Shown piece after piece: positions 34,110 to 47,526 of a DNA stretch of 64,000 nucleotides; positions within the stretch are counted from its first letter, which is position 1; each line of letters starts with the position of its first letter. Origin of the DNA: Epiperipatus broadwayi (Eukaryota; Onychophora; Udeonychophora; Euonychophora; Peripatidae); assembly GCA_028023455.1 (NCBI GenBank), contig JAQFVV010000064.1, forward strand, positions 2,637,825-2,701,824. Reading direction: 5' to 3'. The position numbers and the translations under genes were made by a program. The notes below the pieces were generated by a model. That model ran no database searches, was not told the DNA's origin, and saw only the letters and a list, made by a program, of their open reading frames with translations.

Positions 34110-37100
34110 TAAATGCAGGTGTTAAGCCTGTACAATGTACTATTCTTGTATGGTAAATAAAATATATGCACAACTTAAAATTAAACAAAAACGACTTTTA
34201 AATAATAGCTATAAATTAATAACTTAACTGATGGCAATATTATTTTTATTTTGTCTTTTGATAACTTATTTTTATTACAAAAAAAAAAATCACTTATTAA
34301 ATATGTAGCACAGTAAAAAAAAAATGAAAGTCAAGATAGTGTTGGTGGAAATATTTTTGTAAATAAATGGAAATAATCCAATATAAAAATACAAATCGCC
34401 ATGGAGTCTGTAACAGATTTTTAAAATAATTTTAGTGAAAAAAGTATATTCAGAATGAATGAATAAATATATATATATATAATCAATTAGTAACTAATAC
34501 ATTTCAGAACTATACTTTAGAATATTATTATAGGGTTTAACCCTCTAAATTTTCTATTATTAGTTATGGTGGCAGTTTTTGTCAATGTTCAAATTTTGAT
34601 TTTAGTATAAAACCTTTATCTATGCTAAAACTCAATAAATTGGACTTGTTTTCTTTAAAAAAAAAGAAGTTTACAAATAAAAAACACTCTAAAAATTATA
34701 TTTGAGTTTGCAAACATTGAAAAAATGAGTGTACAATGCAACAAAGAGCTTTTCCATCATTTCGCGATGGGAGGAAAACAAATCAAGCATATGACTAAAA
34801 AATAAATCTTTATTGACTAAATTTATTTTTAAAACAGCAATGAATAAATGTAATGCTTTGATAAATTTATAAAATTTTATTATAAAATATTAAAATTGCC
34901 TTTATAATTTTTAAAAACATAAAACATATATGAATAAAATCAAAATATACTCATATTCTTTTGATTTTAAATAATTATTGTGCAACATAATCAGAAATAT
35001 TTAACAAAAAATCATGTTTTTAATTATTCCAAAAATTTTTTTGAAGTAATCTCACAAACTGAAGAACAAAAAAAACAAAACCATCAACCACATAGAGGCA
35101 GCACTAAATGCACCTTGATCTTTAATAAATCAATATTTGTATGTTTAGTTTTGCTAGTTTTTAAAAAAAACCTACAAAAATATCACTACAAATTACCATA
35201 GATCACCTAAATGTGAGAGAACTATCGGTGCGCTCTATTAGCTGATTATTTAAGTAAGATAACATTATATAGAATTGTCAAATTCTGAATTTTAAACTAT
35301 GTTATGGCTCATAGGTCTGACTTCAAAGAAACTGCCTTCATTACCTGTGCCAAGCACCACCACCCATAACCATAAAATGCAATAGTCATGATATCACATT
35401 TACGTTAAGCAGATTTTACTCGCTTTATTTTAAAGTATGAAAAATGAAACAATATATTATATTTTATTTAAGCATTAAGCAATGAGTTAATAGAAAATGT
35501 TTAAATGTTCAATCATATTACCAAATTGAATTACGTTCATATCTGATTAAATGTGTGTGCATAATTGTTACATACATAACAATTTAATAATTGTGATAAA
35601 GTAAATAATATTCTTTATAGATATATATCTATTCAATGGTAAAGTTTGTAAAAAGAAAAAAAATGAAATCAGTTTTCTTCTTATCTAGAATATACTTAAA
35701 TTTGTGCTTAACAACTGTAATGACTTTACATTTAATAAATGCATTTTATTTTCCATATTTTAAAATAAAGTAAGTAAAATCTGATTAGTATAAATAAGAC
35801 TCAAATCATATTCTAATTTATGGAGAGACAAGTTAGGGCTTGGCATGATTCCCTTAAAATCAGTCCTGTGAACTTTATATAATTACGATTTAATACTTCA
35901 GTATTTGACTACTATATAAAATATTTTAATTAAAAAAAGAACTGATAGAAAATACTTAAATGCTTTTGTTCAGAATGTGTATATATTAAATAAATCAATA
36001 TATTACTTTTAATATTTAAATTTTCAGCAGCAAATAATGTTTATAAAAAGGGGATGGGATTCTTAAACTGGCAAAATTACTAGTAAGGGTGTTGATTAAT
36101 AAAATTACATCTATACTTAGGGGGATATATAAATATTTTTTTGCGATTTTGTGTACTTTTTTATCACTTAAATGTGTCAGACGACGTTTTGAAATTCAAA
36201 ATAGTGGAGATCTCGTACTAAAAGAGCACCAAATATATTACATCAATTAAGATTAGACTATAAAAAATCAAAAAGTGGACCAACCAGACACAGAAGTTAC
36301 AGAATATGTACATTGTAGTTAACTTTAAAGAATAGTCGAGATACAGCATTTCTAGGGCTACCAAAAAAAAAATCTTTCAATCATACATTTGGCCAATGTG
36401 GTTTGTTATAATGGTAGAGAAACATGAGATCCTTGAATTGATTCCAGTACTGACATGCTCTACCTCTTATGAACTCCCAATTAACAAAGCCATTTGATTG
36501 TTTTTATTTTAATCCTACATTTAAACAATACTAAACTTGGACCATATTCAACCAGAATCCTAACTTTGTAGAATATATGTATACTCAAGAATAAAGAATT
36601 TAAAATGCTATTTGGTTTTTTTTTTTCTTTTAATGAAAGGTTTTGGTTTGTTCTTATTTAACAAGTAAAATTTATTGCTTAGTTAATCCAAAACCCGTTT
36701 TCGAATTTCTAACTAGTAAGTAATCACAGAGAGCAACTTTTGATAAATCTGAAATCAGTTCACAAACATACATGAAATATTGCTGATGTAGAAAATCCTT
36801 GTATATAATGTTCAGTCTTTTTCCTATTTGATACTCAATTTCTATACATATTATTTAGCACACATCAACTCTATTAATAGTCAGTAGAGACTAATTAATT
36901 TAGAACCAGCAAGCAAAGGGAAACTCCAGACTACTCATAACTAGACCATATAACCAATGTATATATTGGATATACTAACATTTAAATAGTTTCACTTTAA
37001 AAAATAAAACAACTTTTGACAATTAAATTATACGAAAACATTAAAAAACACTTTACAAAATCTTTAACGTTTTAAAGATCTATTGATTTTTTTCTCGCTA

Positions 37101-38700
37101 GTAACTTAAAAAAAAGCCCCTCTACTTATTTAAGCATATTCTACTCCTAAAAAAAAAAAAGGCAAAAAGAAAACATAATAAAAATATTACTAAAATGCTT
37201 AATAGTATCTTTTTTTTAATTTTAAAGTAAAGAGAGGCAATGAGAAGACAATATAATTTCCAAGTTATACAAAAAAAAAAGGAGATAAAGGTAATAGCAG
37301 AATATATATACTGCAGATTTTTCATTTTCTAATTTAACAAAACAAGTATAAACTGACTATTTGCAATAACTGTATATCTAGGGCAAATAATAGAACTAGA
37401 GAAGGCTCGAAATCATAATTATAACTTTGAATTCATCGTAATGGATAAGAGACCATTTAATAATGAAGTAAAAAGACCAAGTCGTAGAATTAGTGATACC
37501 CATGTTAATAAAAGATGTGCACAATTTCTTCATTAGTTATTCCACTATGCAATGAAAAAAACTGTGTTATGTATTCTCAGGATTTTTTTTAAACCACGTA
37601 TGGTATATAAAGATAAATAGAACTCACTATGAAATCAGAAATATTATTATACCTCAAACTCATTCAAATGAGAAAATTATGAATTCAACTGTATCACACC
37701 ACTTAAATGTTGAAAATCAAACATTGGCAAACAGCATAATTTATAGTATCTAAGACTTTACTAAATCAGCTATTGTTGTGTTTAACTTCCATCCCTCCCT
37801 GATTAGATCTGGAACTAATGTATGTACTTGTATAAGGTGTGAAAAGAATGGGTATTCGTATACGTTACAATGCCCAAATATGTATTTGTTAGCACTTGGT
37901 TTACATCAGTAAGCAAATAAAACATACGGTTGATTGTAGTCAATGCACATGGTGAACATAAAGGCACATATCAACTTCAAAAACTATTAGACTTTTTTTT
38001 ACAAGTATAAAGATTTATAAACTTGCATCACCTGATCTTAGTTTTTATTGTTCCAATTTATAAAAATAAAGAAAATATAAAGTACTTCTCTAATAGAAAT
38101 GAAGCCAAATCTTTAATACTTTGCTTCTAGTCAGAAATGAAGTGGACACCAGACTGTTTTTTGCAAAATCAAGTAATCTTCATATGGTTTTTGTTGCAGA
38201 CAAATACAAGCACTGTTGTCATGGCGATAAGCCAATGCATTTGAGTATAATGCTTTTAACAATTTGATCCAAGTATTTAACGCAATTAACCAAAAATGTG
38301 GTAGGGTTTGAAAGTTAATTGATTGATGTACAATAAAGTGTATTCACAATATGATGATATGAGAGGAAGCTTCATTACTGATAATGGAAAATCAGAGGCA
38401 ATTCAAATGATTTACAGCCATTCTAACATTAGAATAAAAAAAAGAGAAGACAAAATATATAGGAAATACACACACACACACACAAAAGAAAATGATAGGG
38501 ATTAAAACTGTGAAAGTGTATTGAAAAGATAGACATTTAAGTGCACAAATATAATCCCATTGTCACCATAGAAAGAATGTAAGCTCAAAAAAAACAAAAT
38601 TAATGAGGTTCTAGTTGAATTGATAGCAATAAAGAAATTACTTGACATGTAAGATATAATGTGATGCATAATAGTTGCCAGTGGATTTCATTTCAACAGT
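34110..38700. other. AT-rich region without recognisable gene
   Basis: There are long A/T runs, a (TA)n at 34468-34482 and a (CA)n at about 38469-38484. No conserved coding segment, TE protein or inverted repeat of note was seen. Confidence 0.4.
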
Positions 38701-39125
38701 TATTATATGATCACTATTTCATATGCTTACCCAAGCTGTTAATAACAGTACCAAACTCTCCAGACAGTAGTGCCACCAAGTGCAAGCCTTCATAATCAAT
38801 AGATGCAGAAAGGTTTGTGCATAAAATCCCTATCTAGTGCCTACTCATCCAACATCCCCAGACTAGTTTCTAGCTTGTGGATTTCATCAGTGAGAGTCTT
38901 GGATTTGAGATCACTGCACCTAAATCTTAGGATCTAATGCAACCCTCCAGCAGCCATCTTTTACCTATTTGGTTACATCACCATAATGTTTCCAACCTAA
39001 GCTCATTCGCTTGTATAATCATATAAGATCTGAACTCAGTTCAGTATCTATACATTTTGGTATCTTTGGTTTTTCAAAACCCAATCATCATTATCCTATG
39101 GGCAGGATAGGTATAAAACCACTAA
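38701..39125 (+). mobile_element. Family-P unit next to a Penelope-like ORF
   Basis: It begins with the subterminal block ATGATCACTATTTCATATGC, then a degraded CAGTACCAAACTCTCCAGAC start, then the core (AAAATCCCTATCTAGTGCCT, TCAGTGAGAGTCTTGG, GATCTGAACTCAGTTCAGTA), ending GGCAGGATAGGTATAAAACC. Single, direct orientation, more diverged than the copy at 26989. Confidence 0.75.
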
Positions 39126-39525
39126 AGTTAGCCTAATTTAATTGCGTAGGATTTTAGAAAAATTAGCTTAATGTCTTTTCAGATTATGGTATTGCCGTGT
39201 TTCCTGAATAGATACATTTTAAATACGAATAGATTCTTTACTACAACTATATAATCAATAATAATTTTATGCATAAAAAGCTTTTTCAGCACCTGCTTTG
39301 GTGCCCTTTTCAAATGTTACTAATCTATTTAACATTAACGAATTATTTTGACATAAAAACATCCAGTGTCCAATAATGGAATTAAAATAAACAATAATAA
39401 TATAAATAATTAAAACAAATCAAAATCTCATATATAAATTCAATAAGTAAAAAATAATTGACTATATCATAACAATATGTTAAATAAATATTACATGCAT
39501 TTTTTATACAATTATATATATCATC

Positions 39526-40360
39526 TTATATAATTTTCCATTCATTTTTAATCAACCAATTATTAACCAAATTTATAGAAGTCTTGTAAATATTCATACA
39601 ATTATCTAAATTATTTTTAATGTAGTATGTTTCATATATTTGTCTTCTTTTTGGATCTTTGACAAAATTTAAATATTTAATACTTTTTGTAGCATCTATT
39701 CTATGGCCATATTTCATATAATGAATATATAATGCAGATTTATCATCTCTTCTTTTAATGGCATTGTTATGTTCTTTGGCTCTTACCTCTGTTTTCCAGT
39801 ATGCCCAAAGTAAATCATTTTAAAAAATTTTGCATGTAATTTTATATACAATTCCTTTTTTGTACTGTAAATCGTCCCTTAACCTATAATTACTTATTAA
39901 CTGATTAAGATTTTTACTATTTGACCAGCCAATATTTATATTCTCATCAATATAGTTTTTGTTATACCTTAAAGTATTATAAATCCTAGGATATAAAAGT
40001 TTAATCCATTTCTTACTTGATTCATTTATTACCATTATCAATACCATTATTATTGTCAAAAATTTTATCATCTACCATAGATTTTTTAGAATTAAAAAAT
40101 ATATTACTAATAGTTTTAGTATTATATCCATAATCTTTATATAATTTAATAAATTGATTCTTTTGCAATTAAGCTACACTTTTATCTATATTGTATTTAT
40201 CATTCCTATATTTAAATTTTTTAATAACTGCTCATTTTTGTACCCATGCTTGTTGTGAATCTACATGAATTATTTTTCTTAATTTATGTTCTTTAATAAA
40301 ATGTTTTAAAGTAATTTTATTATCTTGACTATTCTATACATTATAAAACAATGAGAATAT
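39526..40360 (-). pseudogene. Penelope-like element C-terminal region with GIY-YIG endonuclease
   Basis: On minus, 40071-39820 encodes WIKLLYPRIYNTLRYNKNYI, NIGWSNSKNLNQLISNYRLR and KKGIVYKITC, the linker and GIY half of the nuclease. In the next frame, 39822-39526 gives AYWKTEVRAKEHNNAIKRRD, KSALYIHYMKYGHRID and KRRQIYETYYI. The R..EH..A and GH-ID-E positions match the GIY-YIG domain of Penelope-like elements (YIG itself degraded to YW). A frameshift divides the two parts and the RT is not readable upstream. The remnant is flanked on both sides by family-P units (38701-39125 and from 40553). Confidence 0.83.
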
Positions 40361-40552
40361 ATATATATATTCAATATTATTTTGAATTGTATACTTAAAA
40401 TATTAACATCCACAGATAATGATATCCGGAAAAAACATTAGTATGTATTCACTATATATATATCCATAAATAAATAAAACAGTGCAATTGTAAAAATAAT
40501 TCTCTTCTCCTTACTATAGAACAATCTATCATAACCAGAATAATAAATGGTT

Positions 40553-41400
40553 ATTGAAACAGGTAAAACTCACTATATGTATTAGCACTCAGTGCAAGCC
40601 AAAGTAATCAATGGATGCCAGAAGGCTTGTGCATAAAATCCCCATCTAGTGCCTATTTATCCAATATCGCTAAACTAGTTTCTGGCTTGTGACCATCGTC
40701 AGTGAGGAGCCTTTGATCTGAGAGCACTGCAGCTAGATCTTAGGATCTAATGCAACCCTCCAGCAGCGACCTTCTCTACTTAACTACAAAACTACGAGAC
40801 TTAAATTGAAAACACTATGATATTTTCAATCCATGCTCATCAGCTTATATAGACATATAGGTCTGAACTCAGTTCAGTATCTATACATTTTGATGTCTTT
40901 GGTTCTTTAATAACCATAGCCACCACTATTCTATTAGGCAGGATTGGTTTTAAGCCAATAAACATCACATGATCACTACTTCTTATGCTTGCTCTTAACT
41001 GTTATTAAAACAGGCAAACCTCACTATACATATCGGTACTGAACTAAGTTCAGAACTATATGACTATATAAGCTGATGAGCTAGGATTGAAAATATTATA
41101 GTGTTTTCAATTTAAGTCTCATAGTTTTGTAGTTAAGTAGAGATAAAAGGTGGCTGTTGAAGGGTTGCATTAGATCCTAAGATCTAGCTGCAGTGCTCTC
41201 AGATCCAAGGCTCCTCACTGATGATGGCCACAAGCCAGAAATTAGTCTGGGGATATTGGATGAGTAGCCACTAGATGGGGATTTTATGCACAAGCCTTCT
41301 GGCATCCATTGATTACTCTGGTTTGATCTGAGTGACAATACATATAGTGAATTTTGCCTGTTTTAATAATAGTTAAGAGCAAGCATAAGAACTAGTGATT
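40553..41400. mobile_element. Family-P inverted dimer (head-to-head)
   Basis: A plus-oriented unit (AAACAGGTAAAACTCAC at 40558 to AGGATTGGTTTTAAGCC about 40960) runs into the next unit's start (CACATGATCACTACTTC, TTAAAACAGGCAAACCTCAC). It is then followed by a reverse-oriented unit: GAACTAAGTTCAGAACTA at 41040, GAGATAAAAGGTGGCTG, GCATTAGATCCTAAGATCTA, CTTCTGGCATCCATTG, ending TTTTGCCTGTTTTAATAATA and CAAGCATAAGAACTAG near 41390. The result is a palindrome of about 850 bp. Such mixed direct and inverted terminal repeats are known in Penelope elements. Confidence 0.82.
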
Positions 41401-44400
41401 GGCTTAATAATAAATGGATAGTATGACAATGATATTGCTGATAATATCATAAGTATTATGATAGTCTGTATTAACTCATATAGTTACAATACTATGTATT
41501 GTGTTTGTTTAGTTTTATGATAAAGATATCAAAACTAATAATCATAAAAATATAACTTATTGGATTATAATATTAATTGGGAGATATAATAACATCTATT
41601 AAAATTATAAATTAAATTCACAGAAGAAATTTACTATTCAAAGAATGGCAAATAAAAAAATTGGAAAAAAATAAATGAGTATTTAGAAACAATAATTTAT
41701 TGCACCAGAATGGCATACTGGGTTATCAATGAAATTGATTGCTTTGTTACTTTCATATATTTATTTTGTTCCAGGCCATGATAAAAAAATTTCTAAGCCT
41801 TCATTTCATCAATAAAAGGTCCAACATTTATTTCCATACAATAAATTAGGTAAAAAACAGACCAACATACAGCTTAGTTCCAGTAGTTATTTCCCTTTGT
41901 CCAAGACATCATTAGTCTTCAAACTGCTATTTAAATCTTGGAATTTCTATTAGAAACTATAATGGGCTATACTCCTCAACCAATGGAAATTTCTACTTTT
42001 GGCTCCATATGATTTCCAATTGGACAAATAAAACATTTTCAGAATGCCAGAGTAAAATGATATGATTTAATATATGAAAAGTTGAACATGTAAAAATAAA
42101 CTGCAGTTAGCAAAGTCTACATTAAACTTAACTCTGTAAGACTTCAATTTTCTTGCAAGAAATTTTTAGACACAAATTAAAGTTTACATTTAAACACCCT
42201 TGTAAACATATATAGATAGTATACCATTATAATTCAGTACTACCATTCAGAGTATTTTTTTAGCCTTTGTTTTAAAAAGGAAACTCCAGGGGCCCTGTGC
42301 TACAAGGCGAGGGTGGTGGTTTTTATGTGTAAATTTGTAAAAAGAAAAAGGGGGGGAGGGGGGGGGGAGGGGGGTGGGGGGGGGGGGGGGGGGGGGGGAC
42401 AAAATATTGTAGAGAGCTTTTAAATTTATGTGACTGCTAGACTTTATATATCTTAAAAGAGTACTTAGATTTTTTAATCAAATCTGAATAGACATATATA
42501 TATATATAGTAAATAATTAATATAGTCACTTTTAAAAATAAAATTTAATAAAAAAAAATTCAACAAATACTGTATATACAATTAATAAACTTAGTCGTTA
42601 TGAACATCTAGTTGCTTTTTTTTTCTATTTTAGTTGAACAACTGTATTTATAAAATTTGTGATTCTTTTTTCCCCTAAAAATGCTTATCTTTTTGAAATG
42701 AATTAATATATTTAATCTTTAAAAAAGATTAAATCTAATTGCTAAATCTTACAAAACTTAATAGAATAGGGGGTAAAAATAAATTATTAAACAAATTTAT
42801 TTTAATCCACAACAGCTACATGATTTTATAATGTAAACACTACAACCAGATCTACTACCGCTCATGAGAAAAGTGTTATTTTATTCTCTAATTAATATTC
42901 CGAATTTTTTTTTTTTATTATAAGCAATATTTACAAAAAAAATTACAGTATGCATATAAAAAGATAGAATAATAAAACCCCAAAATTACAAAAAATTACA
43001 AAATAATTTGTTTACATTTAGAATACAACTGATTTCACTTATAGATTAAGCCAATTGAAAGCTTTCTTTTAGAAAAATCAGGAGGTTATCTTGATGAAAT
43101 AAATTTGATTTTTTTTAATTATAAAAGAAAAATAAATAATCATAAAATTGCAAAAAATTGAGAAATAAAACTGTAACCAATATGAGAAACTGCTAACACA
43201 AAATAAGACATAAATACACCATGCAAGGAAAATTCATACTAGTTATTTTTGTACTATACAAATATACAATTACAAAGGCACTAAGATGGCCACCTTTTCA
43301 ATTTATAAAATTCTAGAAACTAAAAGTGTATAAAAATTTCATGTGAGGTATGAAATACCCCTTGCAGCCTTTAAGGATTAAAAAATAGATAAAAAATAAG
43401 ATTCTTTGTTATGATTAGTGATACGAAAATGTTTAATAAAATATTAAAATAATTACAATATTGTCATTTAATATTTAACATTTAATTAAAAAAAAGAGAA
43501 AAATATATGGTAAATGCTTTTTTAACTAGGTCTGTATAAATTCTTATACCAATATAAAAGCATATTTTTTAAATGGTTCTATATTTTTATAAAACAATTT
43601 TCAAATATAAATCTGTAGACAAAAATGAAGTTTCAAGAGCAAACCATTCATTTTACTCCAGTTCTGACACCTGCTGTAAATGTGAAAATCAATACATTAT
43701 AGACGAGAATAATCAACAGGGGTTAGACATAACATACCAAATCCTTATCCAGTATTGTCCTATACATATCCCACATGTTTGTTTTTTATTATTGTTTTGA
43801 ACTTGTTTTTTTGGGATCTAAGCCTTTTTCATCCAGCAGCCAAGTTTTATTCTTTTTTTTTTTCCTATTAGACTGTAATTCAAAAACAACTTCAGAAAAG
43901 CATTATGTGCTGAGGTCATGTCACATTTTTGACTAAAATTAATGACCACTTAATTTTTAAATTTTCAACAATGAAGGGTGCTTAAAAAAACAATTAGAGA
44001 ATTTTTTTATTTAATAGAGCAAAATTGCTTGTTTAGTAAAGTATGGTATGTATGAACATTTTATTTATTTAGACAATCTAATTCAAAACTTTATATACAA
44101 TTATAGTTATGTTAGCTGATTACTAGATAGTGCTTTCATATTTATCCTATTTGAAAATTGTGTTTATTATGTTATAATAATAAACCAAGTTTTTTTTAAA
44201 AAAGATTCTTATACAAATAATTTAAACTTAATCAGCACCCTGACATTTTACTGAAATGATTAAGTGTTAATAATTAGTCATTCAATCAATGTTTACCTTA
44301 AATGATTTTTAATTAAGGGAAGTTTTGATAAAGGTTTCAACTTTTATTCATGAGAGCATGTTTCAGTTAATACTCATTAATAACTCTGTGAAATGAACAT

Positions 44401-44650
44401 AAAACTTAATATCTGTAAATCCCAATAATTTAAACTTAGAAGATATAATTACAATGGTTTGCAACTGAAAAAAAAATAAAATCACTCAAAATTGTTGTTT
44501 CTTCAAATACTTTGTAGTTCTAAAAATGTCAATATTTAAACTAATAAATAACTATTTTTAGTTAGCTATAAGTCAGAAGCATTCTTAATATGCTAAACCA
44601 TTATATATAAATAAATCAATTATTTTATATAGAGCAATGTTTTATAAACT
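41401..44650. other. AT-rich region; G-run at 42342-42399
   Basis: No gene was recognised. A near-uninterrupted G tract (GGGGGGGAGGGG, then about 26 G) occupies 42342-42399, preceded by a short GC-rich sequence at 42285-42320. A (TA)n lies at 42494-42508. Confidence 0.5.
42342..42399 (+). repeat. Poly-G tract
   Basis: There are more than 50 G with a few A/T interruptions, the longest run about 25. This is extreme for a genome of about 27% GC. It could form G-quadruplexes, or be a sequencing/assembly artefact at a homopolymer. Confidence 0.9.
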
Positions 44651-44651
44651 G

Positions 44652-44831
44652 TAATAGTTAAACAGCATTAAGCTGTTGCACATGCGCTTTGCAGATTTTA
44701 ACTATAAATGACTGAATACTAACACTTCAAACACATTGACTTTATCATGTGTTTGAAGTGATAGTATTCAGTCATTTATAGTTAAAATCTGCAAAGCGCA
44801 TGTGCAACAGCTTAATGCTGTTTAACTATTA
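44652..44831. repeat. Near-perfect palindrome, 85-bp arms, 10-nt loop
   Basis: Arm 44652-44736 (TAATAGTTAAACAGCATTAA...) and arm 44747-44831 (...TTAATGCTGTTTAACTATTA) are reverse complements at 84 of 85 positions; the single mismatch is in ACTAACACTTC/GAAGTGATAGT. The loop is TGACTTTATC. Sequence outside the arms does not match, and no TSD was seen directly at the ends. Near identity in an otherwise decayed region implies recent origin or strong conversion between arms. The interior (CATGCGCTTTGCAG) has no match elsewhere in the window. Confidence 0.95.
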
Positions 44832-44839
44832 AACCATTA

Positions 44840-46135
44840 TATAGTAATATAATTAATAAATTAATCGTTTATAATCAATAAAGTGAAGCAAATTCTTTTA
44901 AGATACCAAAATAAATTAAGTACTTATTGACAAATTATATTTGTCTGACATCAGTGGAATTAGAATGATAATTTCAAGCAGATTTTTTGTAATTTTATAT
45001 TTATTATTTTATAAATAATTATAAAAATTAATATGATAGTTTAGTTATTTATATTTTACTTTATTGTCTTGGCCTTGTGAAATACATGAATCTCATCCTC
45101 ACAAATCTTGAAGAAAGTATAGTAATTGTCAAATTTATTATATATGTACAGCATTTTATTCTGAACATATACAGCATACAAAACCCCAACCTCTTAGAAG
45201 TCTTCAAATGTGTGAAGCCCACAAATCTTGGAATCCTGCTACTTCTTTTCACTGTATTATATAAACAAGTTTATGAAATGTGTACAGCCCTAATCATGTT
45301 CATTCTTTTTCTGAGATTATATGCCAATACCAAAAATCATTCCCATTGCCTACTATCAAGATAAAAAAGTTTTTCTTTCACTCAAATAAGTGCATACAAA
45401 AAAAAATGAACTTATATAGAGACTTATTACATTTTAAATTTGCAAACGTAAACCTTGCTGCACTCACAATTGTAAGATACCAGCCACTTCTAATATATTA
45501 CCCATCATTTATTAAATTAGGGCTACCTGAATAGTGCTAGTTCACCATGAAATGGATCTGGGGAGGGGGGGATTCAGATGTCTTTATTCGTGTTTCAAAC
45601 ATGTGTGGCAGAGTGGAAATTTTATGTATATCTAAAAGAAAATAGATTTACATGCAAATCTGCAACACAATTGTTATTCATTTCTTAATTTATCAAAATG
45701 CAGATCTTTGTCTTAACCAGTCAGTATGTCTAGTCATTATTTAGTAATTAATTTTTTCATATCTTTGTACATAACTTGTGCAGACTAGTAACACATATAT
45801 ACATAGTAAAAAAAAAATTAATGTTAAAATGCTTCATCAGGACAATTGTCCTGCTTATTAGCAAGATGAAAGTGACAGTTGCAAAATTATTAGTATTGTC
45901 AATACATATTATTACCATAATTCCAAAATTTCATTTTATTTAATAATGATAGTCAGTCATTCAGAAATCAACATGACGCTACAGTCCAAGGTATAGTATC
46001 CATATTTCAATTTCAATGAGTAAACGTGTTTTTTCTATTTCCCTCAATGCAGAATCAAGATATGAATTTTAGATCTCAAGTCTAGTACTACAACCATAGC
46101 ACTAAACTAGTCAGAGCATAAGTAATTATATACTT
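44840..46135. other. AT-rich spacer with unrecognised ORFs
   Basis: Overlapping frames at 45061-45534 are about 60-95 codons with hydrophobic runs (LGILLLLFTVLY), but their composition matches noise. No family recognised; not called as genes. Confidence 0.35.
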
Positions 46136-46222
46136 ATAAACATCACATGACCACCACTTCTTATGCTTGTGTATAGCTGTTGTTGGGAATACGTATAGTG
46201 AGTTTTGCCTATTTTAATTATA
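46136..46222 (-). mobile_element. Family-P fragment
   Basis: ACATCACATGACCACCACTT, TATGCTTGTGTATAGCTGTT and GTGAGTTTTGCCTATTTTAA are the family-P terminal blocks without a core, in an altered order, so this is a truncated or rearranged copy. Confidence 0.6.
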
Positions 46223-46821
46223 TACTTAGTTTTTCAGGATGCTAAAATATTCTCAAAACTCCTAAAGTGCCATTGAGAAAAACATATCCATTCCAGTGGC
46301 TTTTTCAAATGATCCAGAATCCAATCTCAACCCCCGAGATAAATCCTATGATCCAAATTCTCTCTTCCTAATTCATGTCTTAGTAATCAATTTTTAATTA
46401 ATAAAGGAAATCTTGAAAATAAAGTGCTAAGAAATAATTTCAAACTTTGTGAAAATATACATTTTTTTTTCACAATGTCTAAATAATCAACATATTAAAG
46501 AATGACAGGATTGGAGCACAACTGGTTACTTCTGGTGCTGGAATGTTAGTGAATCATTAATGACTTGATTATATTTTATTATATTAAAAATGTGACTTTT
46601 CTCTTTTACTTTAGCATAAAAAAAAAAAAAATGTCTAGAAAGCAGTTTTACGATTTATCGGTCTCCACTGGTAAATCATTTTAAGATTATTAGTAGAACC
46701 TCTCCCATTTAGGTCTACTACAGAGATTTACAAAAAAAAACTATATCCAAGGCAAATGTGTGATTAAGGATAAGTTTTAAATTACAGTAGCACCTCACAG
46801 TAATGACTAGTTAGACATTAG

Positions 46822-46891
46822 TCCTACGCAATTAAGGAAATAATACCATTAAGAGAATTGCTCCTACGCAATTAAGGAAATAATACCATTA
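46822..46891. repeat. 30-bp exact duplication with 40-bp period
   Basis: TCCTACGCAATTAAGGAAAT plus ATAATACCATTA at 46822-46851 recurs identically at 46862-46891. It is a recent local duplication in AT-rich spacer. Confidence 0.9.
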
Positions 46892-47526
46892 CTATACTTA
46901 TAAAACATATAAAATAAATACATTTATTCTTAAAATAGGTAACTTTATTTATGATATAAACATAAAAAAATAAATATTTTTTTATTGTACAGATAACAAA
47001 GGATGGAGTATATTTTTCTAATCTGATTCCTCAGAATATTATTCAAACTGGAGGAAAACAATGAAAAGGAGTTTCAAGTGAAACAGACTGTAGGATTATT
47101 ATTTCTGAACAAGGCTATGAAGATACTTTCCTCCTGAAGCACAAGAGTAAAGAGTTCCATCACATGAAATACTGATTTCTTCATAACAAGTAACATCGTT
47201 TGAAAATAATCATTAATTTTGGATGATCCTTTTTGAATTGTTATGAATATATTCAATATACAAATACAGAACGATGAAAGTATCTGTCATAGTTGGAATA
47301 TATTAATAAAAAAATTGCCAAAATAACAATGGCATATAATTTTAAATTATCATCATTATCACAAATCAACATTAAGGAACCATTATTATGAGGTACTACT
47401 GCATTAATGGTATCAAAATGAGCCTACATATATTTAGAAAATCTTATCATACTTATAATTGTCTCAATATAGATTGAGCAATATCTGATGGTTACTACTG
47501 TCGAAATGACTTTTTTACATATTTAT

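Noticed and set aside
35345-35367. Minus-strand MGGGAWHR followed by CACAG|GTAATG, a possible first coding exon with myristoylation-like start for the IQ gene
   Set aside because: Its phase (two leftover bases) joined to exon A at 30368 would create an immediate TAA, and no other support exists.
43573-43800. 75-codon plus ORF with a Cys-containing middle (DTCCKCENQ)
   Set aside because: Low-complexity AT-rich start, hydrophobic random-looking end, no splice or homology signal.
45061-45534. Overlapping plus-strand ORFs of 63-95 codons
   Set aside because: Composition and length are as expected by chance in AT-rich DNA, with no recognisable domain.
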